A DNA stretch of 5,340 nucleotides from Oscillospiraceae bacterium. GTDB taxonomy: Bacteria > Bacillota > Clostridia > Oscillospirales > Ruminococcaceae. The notes beneath the pieces are model-generated. The model saw nothing but the letters and a program-made list of their open reading frames with translations, was not told the DNA's origin and ran no database searches. The translations under genes were made by a program, and so were the position numbers. Shown here one piece after another: positions 1 to 4,942 of this stretch; the first letter of the stretch is position 1, and every line of letters starts with the position of its first letter. The DNA is taken from positions 1 through 5,340 of the forward strand of contig DLVP01000122.1 of assembly GCA_003445125.1 (NCBI GenBank). The letters are read 5' to 3'.

Positions 1-299
1 AAAACGGGCTTTTGGCAGATATGTGGGAGTTTGTGAACATTCCGGGGACAGAGGTTGAACCGTTGATTGAATGGCTGCTCCAAAACGGTGTCAAAGTGGA
101 GGCATTGGAACCTTTGGGAAGTACTCGTCATGTTTTCACACATATAGAGTGGCGTATGAAATGCTATCGTATCGTCACCTATGACCGCAGTCCGATGTTT
201 ACATGGAAAACCGCCCGACAGATTCATGAGCAATGTGCCATTCCGAGTGCATTTCGCTATCTTGTGGATCGGGTTCCATACCAAGGAGGAAAAGAGTGA
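1..299 (+). CDS. mutY: A/G-specific adenine glycosylase MutY, C-terminal end (5' truncated by window)
   Basis: The reading frame is open from the left edge (first full codon at base 3) to TGA at 297-299, giving the last 98 residues. MutY removes adenine mispaired with 8-oxoguanine in base-excision repair. What is visible is its NUDIX-like C-terminal domain, which recognises 8-oxoG: a 'GLLADMWEF-NIPG' strand resembling the family's GLLAGLWEFPG segment, then 'TRHVFTHIEWRMKCY', the family's H-V-F-(S/T)-H block, and finally 'IPSAFRYLV' near the end. The F-T-H triplet aligns with the Phe-Ser-His loop described as touching 8-oxoG in the Geobacillus stearothermophilus enzyme, with Thr in place of Ser. 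The catalytic HhH-GPD domain and Fe-S cluster lie outside the window. The gene ends in a GTGA overlap with the next gene, so the two are probably co-transcribed. Assignment rests on recognised motifs, not on a search. Confidence 0.87.
   Translation, partial: NGLLADMWEFVNIPGTEVEPLIEWLLQNGVKVEALEPLGSTRHVFTHIEWRMKCYRIVTYDRSPMFTWKTARQIHEQCAIPSAFRYLVDRVPYQGGKE
283..290 (+). promoter_or_regulatory. Shine-Dalgarno AAGGAGGA that sets the GTG start of the hydrolase
   Basis: AAGGAGGA lies inside the end of mutY, 5 bases before a GTG at 296-298. The frame is open back to an ATG at 233, but that ATG has no such site and would add 21 residues overlapping mutY. The start is therefore placed at the GTG. 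This GTG overlaps the mutY TGA as GTGA, a typical arrangement for translational coupling. Confidence 0.85.
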
Positions 300-1297
300 A
301 GATTTCATATGATATTATCCAAAAATTGGCTTTTGGCGTGGAATATATTGAAGCACAAGAAACACGAGTGATTTTTTCGAGATTTTCAAAGGATGAAAGA
401 CACGCTTTGAATTACGGAATGGATAAAAGCTTTGCAACGGCGGGCGTGCGTCTTGAGTTCGAAACCGATAGCAGATACTTACGCGTGGCGGTGTGCACCG
501 AAAAAGCAAATCCCGAAAGAAGAAATTTTTATTCGTTTGATGTTTGCGTCAACGGACAATTGATCGGGCAAATAAAAAACTTTGATGCAGACCCATTGTT
601 TCCTTATCCCGAATACCCGTTAAGCGACCGTGAACAGACCTTTTTTCTCGGAATCGGTGCCAAGAAAATCTGTATATATTTTCCTTGGTCAGTGCAGGGG
701 ATGATTAGGGAAATTGAGGTGGATGACGGAGCATCGGTCGTTCCGGTTGTCAAAAAAAGAAAAATCCTTATGTATGGCGATTCGATTACGCAAGGCTATG
801 ATGCCGGAAAATCTTCAGCTTCTTATGCTTCAAAATTAACGGATCAGCTTGATGCGGATGGAATCAATAAAGGCATCGGGGGATCGATTTTTCTTCCGGC
901 TCTTGCGACGGTGAAAGGAAATATTTCATCTCCGGATCTTGTAACTGTCGCTTATGGCACAAATGAATGGAGAGGGTCAGAGTATCAACCGTTTAAAGAA
1001 AGATGTGAAAGTTTTTTTGAGAATTTGGTTAAGAATTATCCCAATACGCCTGTTGTGGTAATTTCACCGATTTGGCGCGCGGATTGTGCTGAAAATCACA
1101 AACTCGGAGACTTTTCAACGGTTGCGGATGTTCTTCACAAAGTGTCCGCGGGATATAGACAATTGCATTTTATTGACGGCATAGATTTTGTCCCAAAGGA
1201 TACCGCCTTTTTCCGTGATGGTTATCTGCACCCAAATGACGAGGGTTTTGAAAAATTTGCCGATGCTCTAATCAAAAATATTCAAAAGTTGTTATAA
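296..1297 (+). CDS. Two-domain SGNH/GDSL-type hydrolase (putative carbohydrate or acyl esterase)
   Basis: This 333-residue protein has no signal peptide or membrane segment, so it is probably cytoplasmic. Residues about 1-150 look like a beta-rich N-terminal domain of the jelly-roll type found in CE2-like and SsfX3-like SGNH enzymes. Residues about 155-333 are the SGNH domain. Block I is YGDSITQGY with catalytic Ser163. Block II is GIGGS (Gly195/196). Block III is YGTNEW with Asn223. Block V is RDGYLHPNDEGF with Asp308 and His312. All four signature residues (S, G, N, H) are present, so an active serine hydrolase is expected. Related enzymes remove acetyl or other acyl groups from sugars or small molecules, but the substrate here cannot be read from the sequence. 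The Asp lies four residues before the His rather than the usual three. The gene is coupled to mutY by a GTGA overlap and ends in a strong terminator; no functional link to DNA repair is evident. Confidence 0.86.
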   Translation: MKISYDIIQKLAFGVEYIEAQETRVIFSRFSKDERHALNYGMDKSFATAGVRLEFETDSRYLRVAVCTEKANPERRNFYSFDVCVNGQLIGQIKNFDADPLFPYPEYPLSDREQTFFLGIGAKKICIYFPWSVQGMIREIEVDDGASVVPVVKKRKILMYGDSITQGYDAGKSSASYASKLTDQLDADGINKGIGGSIFLPALATVKGNISSPDLVTVAYGTNEWRGSEYQPFKERCESFFENLVKNYPNTPVVVISPIWRADCAENHKLGDFSTVADVLHKVSAGYRQLHFIDGIDFVPKDTAFFRDGYLHPNDEGFEKFADALIKNIQKLL

Positions 1298-1335
1298 AAA
1301 AGCAGGATGCGGTTTGAAACCGCATCCTGCTTTTT
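1297..1335. terminator. Bidirectional intrinsic terminator between convergent genes
   Basis: GCAGGATGCGGT (1302-1313) pairs perfectly with ACCGCATCCTGC (1319-1330) around a TTGAA loop. It is flanked by A5 on the left (1297-1301) and T5 on the right (1331-1335), so either strand gives a GC-rich hairpin followed by a U-run. It ends the mutY-hydrolase transcript from the left and the solute-binding-protein transcript (stop codon at 1345) from the right. Confidence 0.92.
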
Positions 1336-1344
1336 GGCTTATAA

Positions 1345-3180
1345 TCAGCCAATTTTTTCGATTTTGATATCGTCGATAATCAGTGCCAGATCAGGAGCAG
1401 CTTCATCGGTGTTTCCGATAATGAAGAGTTCCAGATCATCGTAATAGTCATTGACATTGATCATACACTCGAATTCCACAACCTCACCGGAGGTCAAATC
1501 AATCGGATTGAAACCGCCAACGGAGACGGAAGTATCCTTGGTCTCCAGGGATTCATACGGACGGAAGGAAACCAGCAAGGTGTTCTGTTCAGTAGCCTTT
1601 CCGCCGACTGCTTTTGCTTTCAATGTCAGTTTATACTGACCGCCGAAGGGCAGGCAGGTAGTTTCCGGTGTAGTAACTGCAACCGGTCCGTATTCATTGT
1701 CGGCTTTGAGCTGAATCTTCAGAGATTTAGAACCGCTGATGACTTCTGCGGGATCTTCGGTAATGCTCAGCGTTCCCTCATAAACTTCTTTCAGAGTAAT
1801 AGCTCCGTCTTCAAAGTCGAGGTTCGGGGCTTTGAACTCGCCCTGTTCTTTGTACTCTTTTTCAGCCATCAGTGTGTCGATTTCTGCCTGGAACACGTTG
1901 GTGTATTTTTCCAGCGTAGCAACAACGCCGTCCTTCGGAATGGCATCAAGTACGTTGTACATCTTCGCATTCAAAGAGCCGATGCTACGATACAGATCGG
2001 AAATGAATTTACCGTCGCAGGTCTTTGCGCGTTCGACGATCTCGTCGGTCACGTTCATCATTTTGGTGGAACCGTCAACCGGGACATAGTCAAAGCGGCA
2101 GATGTCCGCGCAAATGAAGACCTTGGCACCTTCGATATTCTTTGCACCGCTGCCGATGCAGGAAGTCCAGGTACCGGTGGAAACGGATCCGAGATAACCT
2201 TCGCCGTCCGGTCCCTTGGGAAGCGGAACCCAATCAGCAGTAAAGTTCAAGGTTTCACCATCAAGGAAGGTGCGGGCGCACTGGACACGCTCAATGTACA
2301 TTGCCGCCGTGCCGGCTTCAAAGCTGGTGTTGCTTCCGAAATAAGGCTGCGCCTTGTTGTAATATTCCATTGCATGTATAAAGGCCGGATCGGTCCATGT
2401 CAACGAGATACCGTTGTCATTCATGGTGATTGCCTGTGTGCCATTGGCAGCAGTGAACCAGCTTCTGTACCAGGTGGTCCAACCGTAGATGTCGGTTTTT
2501 CCGTCCTTATCGCTGTCTACCGTCAGTGCTTTTGCGGCGTCAATGAAATGATCAAAATCCCACTGACCGTTTTCCCACAGATCCACAGGAGAAGTCAGTC
2601 CGTAGTCATCAAAAAGATCCTGGTTGAACCATACGCCGTGAACCTCGCCTACATCGTAAAAATTATCGCCGGTAGCGATGGGGTTTACGCCGTAGGTTTT
2701 GCCTTTCCAGCTGTACTTTTTGTTAAAATAGCGGGAATCGTCAAGCGGCAGAATGTCATCCAAAGGCTGAACCAAGCCTTTCACCACGGTTGTCGGATAG
2801 TTGATGTAAGTAATGATATCATAAGGTGTGCCGGAAACATAGGAGGCGATCCATTTCATCTCGCGCTCGGTCCAGGGAGCAGTGTCATAGTCGTACTCCA
2901 AATCGTAAGCGTCCTCACGCCATTTGATCTCCTGTGCATACCATTCGTCATCCGGCGGCGGAGCAATGATGCCATGGACGATCGGATTATCCAATGCGCC
3001 GACATCTTCCGGCTTGTAGAGCAGATCTCCGTTCGCATCATAGCGAACACCCTTGTCGGATGTTGCGGAGGTGCCCGAATTATTGCTTGTAGTGTTTCCC
3101 GGAGTCTTGTCGCAGGCGGCGAATGTGAAAATCATACTGACCGCGAGCAAAGCGCCGAGAAGGGATTTCATTCGTGTCAT
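1345..3180 (-). CDS. Extracellular solute-binding lipoprotein (family 1-like) with C-terminal beta-sandwich domain
   Basis: This 611-residue protein is probably the surface sugar-binding component of an ABC importer. Residues 1-23 form a lipoprotein signal: M-T-R-M-K, a hydrophobic stretch, then the lipobox F-A-A-C with Cys23 as the lipid anchor. A Ser/Thr/Asn-rich linker follows (about 24-44). Residues about 45-450 have the character of large family 1 binding proteins, including 'VWFNQDLFDDYGL', 'LWENGQWDFDHFIDAAKALT' with many aromatic residues, and 'TAAMYIER'. From about residue 453 ('NLDFEDG', then 'SGSKSLKI') to the end is a roughly 160-residue domain typical of CBM4/9-like jelly rolls, which is unusual for a plain importer component. 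The start is the ATG at 3180, with AAAAGGAGGA 5 bases upstream; a second ATG three codons later is possible. No permease or ATPase gene lies beside it, so it must work with components encoded elsewhere. Substrate unknown; a complex glycan or oligosaccharide is inferred from the aromatic content and extra domain. Confidence 0.88.
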   Translation of the reverse strand: MTRMKSLLGALLAVSMIFTFAACDKTPGNTTSNNSGTSATSDKGVRYDANGDLLYKPEDVGALDNPIVHGIIAPPPDDEWYAQEIKWREDAYDLEYDYDTAPWTEREMKWIASYVSGTPYDIITYINYPTTVVKGLVQPLDDILPLDDSRYFNKKYSWKGKTYGVNPIATGDNFYDVGEVHGVWFNQDLFDDYGLTSPVDLWENGQWDFDHFIDAAKALTVDSDKDGKTDIYGWTTWYRSWFTAANGTQAITMNDNGISLTWTDPAFIHAMEYYNKAQPYFGSNTSFEAGTAAMYIERVQCARTFLDGETLNFTADWVPLPKGPDGEGYLGSVSTGTWTSCIGSGAKNIEGAKVFICADICRFDYVPVDGSTKMMNVTDEIVERAKTCDGKFISDLYRSIGSLNAKMYNVLDAIPKDGVVATLEKYTNVFQAEIDTLMAEKEYKEQGEFKAPNLDFEDGAITLKEVYEGTLSITEDPAEVISGSKSLKIQLKADNEYGPVAVTTPETTCLPFGGQYKLTLKAKAVGGKATEQNTLLVSFRPYESLETKDTSVSVGGFNPIDLTSGEVVEFECMINVNDYYDDLELFIIGNTDEAAPDLALIIDDIKIEKIG

Positions 3181-3185
3181 CTGAA

Positions 3186-3195
3186 TCCTCCTTTT
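3186..3195 (-). promoter_or_regulatory. Shine-Dalgarno AAAAGGAGGA of the solute-binding protein
   Basis: Read on the minus strand, AAAAGGAGGA ends 5 bases before the ATG at 3180-3178. This near-perfect site supports that ATG over the in-frame ATG three codons downstream. Confidence 0.85.
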
Positions 3196-3218
3196 GAATT
3201 CATGGGAAAAGATTTCTT

Positions 3219-3260
3219 AAAAACGTGCAGAACGGTTATAGAGAGAATAACCGCTCCGCA
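3219..3260 (-). other. Leader hairpin followed by a U-run (attenuator-like) in the binding-protein 5' UTR
   Basis: On the minus strand, bases 3260-3247 pair with 3239-3226 to give a 14-bp stem with two G-U wobbles and a 7-base UCUCUCU loop. Two bases after the stem comes a run of five U (3223-3219). The hairpin starts about 20 bases after the predicted transcription start and lies 38 bases before the SD-proximal region. The shape is that of an intrinsic terminator inside a leader, so it may be a conditional attenuator, a transcript-stabilising 5' stem, or a stray terminator. I did not find a clear competing antiterminator stem. Confidence 0.5.
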
Positions 3261-3288
3261 TGTCCTTAAGGGGAATGATTGCACTTTG

Positions 3289-3317
3289 ATGTTAGCATAT
3301 TTTACAAATCATGTCAA
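3289..3317 (-). promoter_or_regulatory. Sigma-A-type promoter for the solute-binding protein
   Basis: On the minus strand there is a perfect TTGACA -35 (3317-3312), a 17-base spacer ending in TGC, and a -10 of TAACAT (3294-3289) that matches four of six consensus positions. The TG one base before the -10 makes it an extended -10. The predicted start of transcription is near 3282, giving a leader of about 100 bases. It lies just downstream of a terminator, so the gene is probably transcribed alone. Confidence 0.72.
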
Positions 3318-3330
3318 TATCTTGAGGGGG

Positions 3331-3371
3331 TTTTCAAACAAGATTGACAAGATTTTCAACAGATGACAAGA
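3331..3371. repeat. Imperfect tandem repeat just upstream of the -35
   Basis: Two adjacent direct units, 3331-3352 and 3353-3371, share TTTTCAA, then CA, GA and TGACAAGA; they differ by three one-base gaps and no substitutions. CAAGATT occurs three times here (3339, 3348, 3367). The block sits about 13 bases upstream of the -35 of the binding-protein promoter. Direct repeats about two helical turns apart in this position are typical of AraC-family (including YesN-type) activator sites; that role is inference. Confidence 0.6.
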
Positions 3372-3382
3372 TTTAAGAGGGT

Positions 3383-3406
3383 AAAAAAAGGCGTCCGAAA
3401 GACGCC
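3383..3406 (-). terminator. Intrinsic terminator, distal copy of the aspS terminator
   Basis: GGCGTC (3390-3395) pairs with GACGCC (3401-3406) around CGAAA. On the minus strand the stem is followed by seven T (3389-3383), a better U-run than in the aspS-proximal copy. It closes the cassette transcript before the binding-protein promoter. Stem and loop are identical to those at 4877-4893. Confidence 0.85.
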
Positions 3407-3455
3407 CTGTTTTACATTATTCCGCTTCTTTTCAATCACGGCATTGGACAGAATC
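3388..3455 (-). repeat. Distal copy of the aspS 3'-end direct repeat (att-like left arm)
   Basis: This segment repeats 4875-4942 in the same orientation. Bases 3388-3427 are identical to 4875-4914 (40 of 40). The rest matches with substitutions at 3437 and 3444, one missing T after 3427 and one extra G at 3451; similarity then stops. The repeat carries the terminator, stop codon and last codons of aspS. Together with the right copy it brackets a unit of 1487 bases. Confidence 0.9.
3417..3455 (-). pseudogene. Dead tail fragment of aspS
   Basis: On the minus strand this corresponds to the final dozen codons of aspS (DLSIAVIEKKAE and stop). An inserted C and a deleted A each shift the frame, so the codons no longer read through to the TAA at 3419-3417. 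One difference (GTG for GTA, Val) would be synonymous in the old frame, which fits descent from a functional copy. There is no upstream aspS sequence. It is best explained as the original gene end displaced when the cassette arrived. Confidence 0.75.
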
Positions 3456-3456
3456 G

Positions 3457-3468
3457 TTTATCGATAAA
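3457..3468. repeat. 12-bp palindrome TTTATCGATAAA at the cassette edge
   Basis: A perfect palindrome lies 2 bases outside the end of the distal aspS repeat and 11 bases beyond the stop codon of the broken cassette gene. It has no counterpart beside the other repeat. It may be chance in AT-rich DNA or a binding site at the junction. Confidence 0.35.
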
Positions 3469-3478
3469 ACTATGCTGC

Positions 3479-4321
3479 TTAGCTTTGTGATTGTTCTTCA
3501 TTGACTTTTTGATCAGATTTTCGCGCTGTTTCCACGATGATGCGTACTCCGTTTGCACTAAGTGGTATCGTAGAAAAATGTTTATCATAGTCTTCCCCAA
3601 GCAAAAACATCATTGAGCACAATGTTTTTGTGAAATCTGTAAGCGCATCCTGTTGGTTATTCTTGTAAGCGGCTGCTGTGATTGTAAAATAGAGATTGTC
3701 CAATCCGGTTTTCAATACTTCTTTTAAACCTTTGCGTTCTTCCCAAAACAACGTATGTCCCGAAAAATCACTTTTAAAATAGCGCTTTTCCTTTGCATAA
3801 TCAAAAGCCTCTACTTTTTGTTTCAGCATGATTGGACACTCATCAATCGCAAAAAAAAGTATAAAACTCAAAAGAGTATTGATTATTTCCCAATGAGATG
3901 AAGTATTCTTATCGCATTCCCCGTCGATTTTATTAAAGAGCTTTTCTGCTTTATCGAATACCAAACTTTTTGCCGTATACAAATTTGCTGTGTCGGCATA
4001 ATTCTTCAGTTCTTCAAACTCCTTTTCCGTAATTCCGCAATCTCTTTCGAGCATTTCTTTTGTATCTTCCAGCCTTTCCATTGTTTCGGCATATCTATTT
4101 TCCAGTTGATCAAGCTCTTCGTTTTTTGATTTATGGTGGTACAAATCGCCCAAATAATCAATCCGTTCATGATTAGACAAATGACGCTTAGCACACCGGC
4201 TCCAATATCGGCAAATACACCCATTAAGTAAAAATTGAAAAGAATAGACACTATCGCACTAACAATAAGTATTTTGAAATCAAAAGCGATGCTATGCTTT
4301 TTTGTTCTTATTCTTTTTCAT
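3479..4321 (-). pseudogene. Broken gene for a two-TM, coiled-coil protein of unknown family (two frameshifts)
   Basis: I do not recognise this protein. The longest open piece (4180-3479) starts inside a charged coiled-coil stretch, has only a TTG start and has no ribosome binding site, so its N-terminus is missing. A second frame upstream reads two hydrophobic helices: 'ILIVSAIVSILFNFYLMGV' and 'VLSVICLIMNGLIIWAI'. Upstream of that, an ATG at 4321 begins 'MKKNKNKK', a normal basic N-terminus. The three pieces join if the A6 run at 4303-4298 had one A fewer and the A6 run at 4127-4122 had one A more. The two changes cancel, giving 280 residues: basic start, two TM helices, a coiled coil (about residues 66-115, 'NEELDQLENRYAETMERLED'), and a soluble C-terminal part with one hydrophobic stretch ('IINTLLSFILFFAI'). 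It lies 43 bases after the 80-residue gene on the same strand. No good SD precedes 4321. Real decay or homopolymer sequencing errors are both possible. Confidence 0.62.
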
Positions 4322-4364
4322 CGATATAACCGGTTGGATATGAATATAAAGGTACATAATCATC

Positions 4365-4607
4365 TTAATCATCACAAGAAGTGGGGCTATTATCATCATC
4401 AAATGCGCCCTCTCTTGAGAGAAATTCGACAAGTGTTGTCATTTCTTGAGGAGATGTATGACCAAACCCGGTGCAGATTCCCAGCGCCTTCCATTTGTCC
4501 ACCTTTCCGTTTTTGTCACGGCTGGCCTCTACCGCATTTCTGATTGCGATTGAATTACAAATGTCTTCTAAAAAACCGCCCGTATTTTCCTTTTTATCTT
4601 CTGCCAT
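4365..4607 (-). CDS. Small acidic protein of unknown function
   Basis: This is an 80-residue protein with no signal peptide or membrane segment and a strongly acidic C-terminus ('FDDDNSPTSCDD'). The start is ATG at 4607, supported by AAGGAGGGG eight to nine bases upstream, which is the best evidence that the gene is real. The middle section, 'DKNGKVDKWKALGICTGFGHTSPQEMTTLVEFLS', looks like a small folded helical domain, and there are three Cys residues. I recognise no family. It is the first gene of the cassette between the two aspS-end repeats, followed on the same strand by the broken membrane-protein gene, so the two may have worked as a pair, with this protein soluble and its neighbour in the membrane. 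Base composition is AT-rich compared with the flanking aspS and binding-protein genes. Confidence 0.75.
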   Translation of the reverse strand: MAEDKKENTGGFLEDICNSIAIRNAVEASRDKNGKVDKWKALGICTGFGHTSPQEMTTLVEFLSREGAFDDDNSPTSCDD

Positions 4608-4614
4608 GAAGATA

Positions 4615-4623
4615 CCCCTCCTT
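4615..4623 (-). promoter_or_regulatory. Shine-Dalgarno AAGGAGGGG of the 80-residue gene
   Basis: On the minus strand AAGGAGGGG lies a little under ten bases before the ATG at 4607. It is the only strong ribosome binding site inside the cassette and decides the start. Confidence 0.82.
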
Positions 4624-4636
4624 ACGTTAATTTAAC

Positions 4637-4650
4637 AATGAACGTTCATT
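4637..4650. promoter_or_regulatory. 14-bp palindrome AATGAACGTTCATT, possible operator
   Basis: A perfect palindrome lies 14 bases upstream of the SD of the 80-residue gene. Its form (short inverted repeat around ACGT) is like operators bound by TetR-family dimers, but no regulator gene is in the window. Weak promoter-like hexamers flank it on the minus strand (TTGTAA and TTAAAT), so it could also sit in the spacer of a second promoter. Confidence 0.4.
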
Positions 4651-4691
4651 TTACAATATGCCATTATTTCCGATTGTGAAGCATCATTTTA

Positions 4692-4714
4692 ACCTGCAGT
4701 ACGTTACTGAAGGT
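4692..4714. repeat. Imperfect inverted repeat in the cassette leader
   Basis: ACCT-G-CAGTA (4692-4701) pairs with TACTG-A-AGGT (4705-4714) around CGT, with one mismatch. It lies in the leader predicted for the 80-residue gene and could fold into a modest hairpin. The 296 bases between that gene and aspS hold no gene I can support, only this repeat, the palindrome, a promoter and the aspS terminator. Confidence 0.35.
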
Positions 4715-4798
4715 AAATTCAGAAAGTCAAGCTGTGATTAAAACCATATTAAACTTATTGCAGATATCAATGCTTTTATGAAAAATAGCTGCACTCTA

Positions 4799-4828
4799 AT
4801 ATTAGCACTTTTTTATAAAATGTGTCAA
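4799..4828 (-). promoter_or_regulatory. Sigma-A-type promoter for the cassette genes
   Basis: On the minus strand there is TTGACA (4828-4823), an 18-base spacer ending in TGC, and TAATAT (4804-4799), with TG making an extended -10. It lies just after the aspS terminator. The leader to the 80-residue gene would be about 185 bases. The sequence around it resembles the binding-protein promoter at 3289-3317 well beyond the hexamers. Confidence 0.65.
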
Positions 4829-4862
4829 TATCACATAAGAAATTTTATATATTTTATGGATG

Positions 4863-4893
4863 CCAAAATAAAACAAGGCGTCCGAAAGACGCC
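4863..4893 (-). terminator. Intrinsic terminator of aspS
   Basis: GGCGTC (4877-4882) pairs with GACGCC (4888-4893) around CGAAA. On the minus strand the stem is followed by TTGTTTTATTTT. It lies 10 bases after the aspS stop codon. Confidence 0.85.
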
Positions 4894-4942
4894 CTGTTTT
4901 ACATTATTCCGCTTTCTTTTCAATTACGGCAATGGACAAATC
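4875..4942 (-). repeat. aspS-proximal copy of the direct repeat (att-like right arm)
   Basis: This is the intact counterpart of 3388-3455. It includes the aspS terminator, the stop codon and the last dozen codons in frame. Exchange between the 40-base identical cores would remove 1487 bases and leave aspS joined to the binding-protein upstream region. Confidence 0.9.

Noticed and set aside
233..295. ATG at 233 as the start of the SGNH hydrolase
   Set aside because: It would overlap mutY by 67 bases and lacks an SD, while the GTG at 296 has AAGGAGGA five bases upstream and a GTGA overlap.
2374..3366. A 330-codon open frame on the plus strand opposite the solute-binding protein
   Set aside because: It is antisense to a gene with a lipobox, strong SD and promoter, and its translation shows no domain character. 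It also runs through the promoter of the binding protein. Long antisense frames are common opposite GC-biased codons.
4119..4130. Programmed -1 ribosomal frameshift at the A6-C run
   Set aside because: The run reads CAA AAA ACG in the incoming frame, so the A-AAA-AAC heptamer is not in the phase needed for tandem slippage. No clear stimulatory SD or stem was seen, and the first A6 run would need an opposite shift, so indels are simpler.
4006..4251. An independent 81-residue membrane protein gene on the minus strand
   Set aside because: Its GTG start falls inside the first hydrophobic helix and has no SD, and its second half is the out-of-frame reading of the coiled-coil region. It is better taken as the middle piece of the broken gene at 3479-4321.
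4235..4543. Plus-strand open frame of 102 codons across the cassette
   Set aside because: It is the shadow of the two minus-strand cassette genes, with no RBS and low-complexity His-rich content.
3428..4914. Insertion sequence or CRISPR content in the cassette
   Set aside because: No transposase motif, terminal inverted repeats or regularly spaced repeats are present. The flanking repeats are far longer than a usual IS target duplication.
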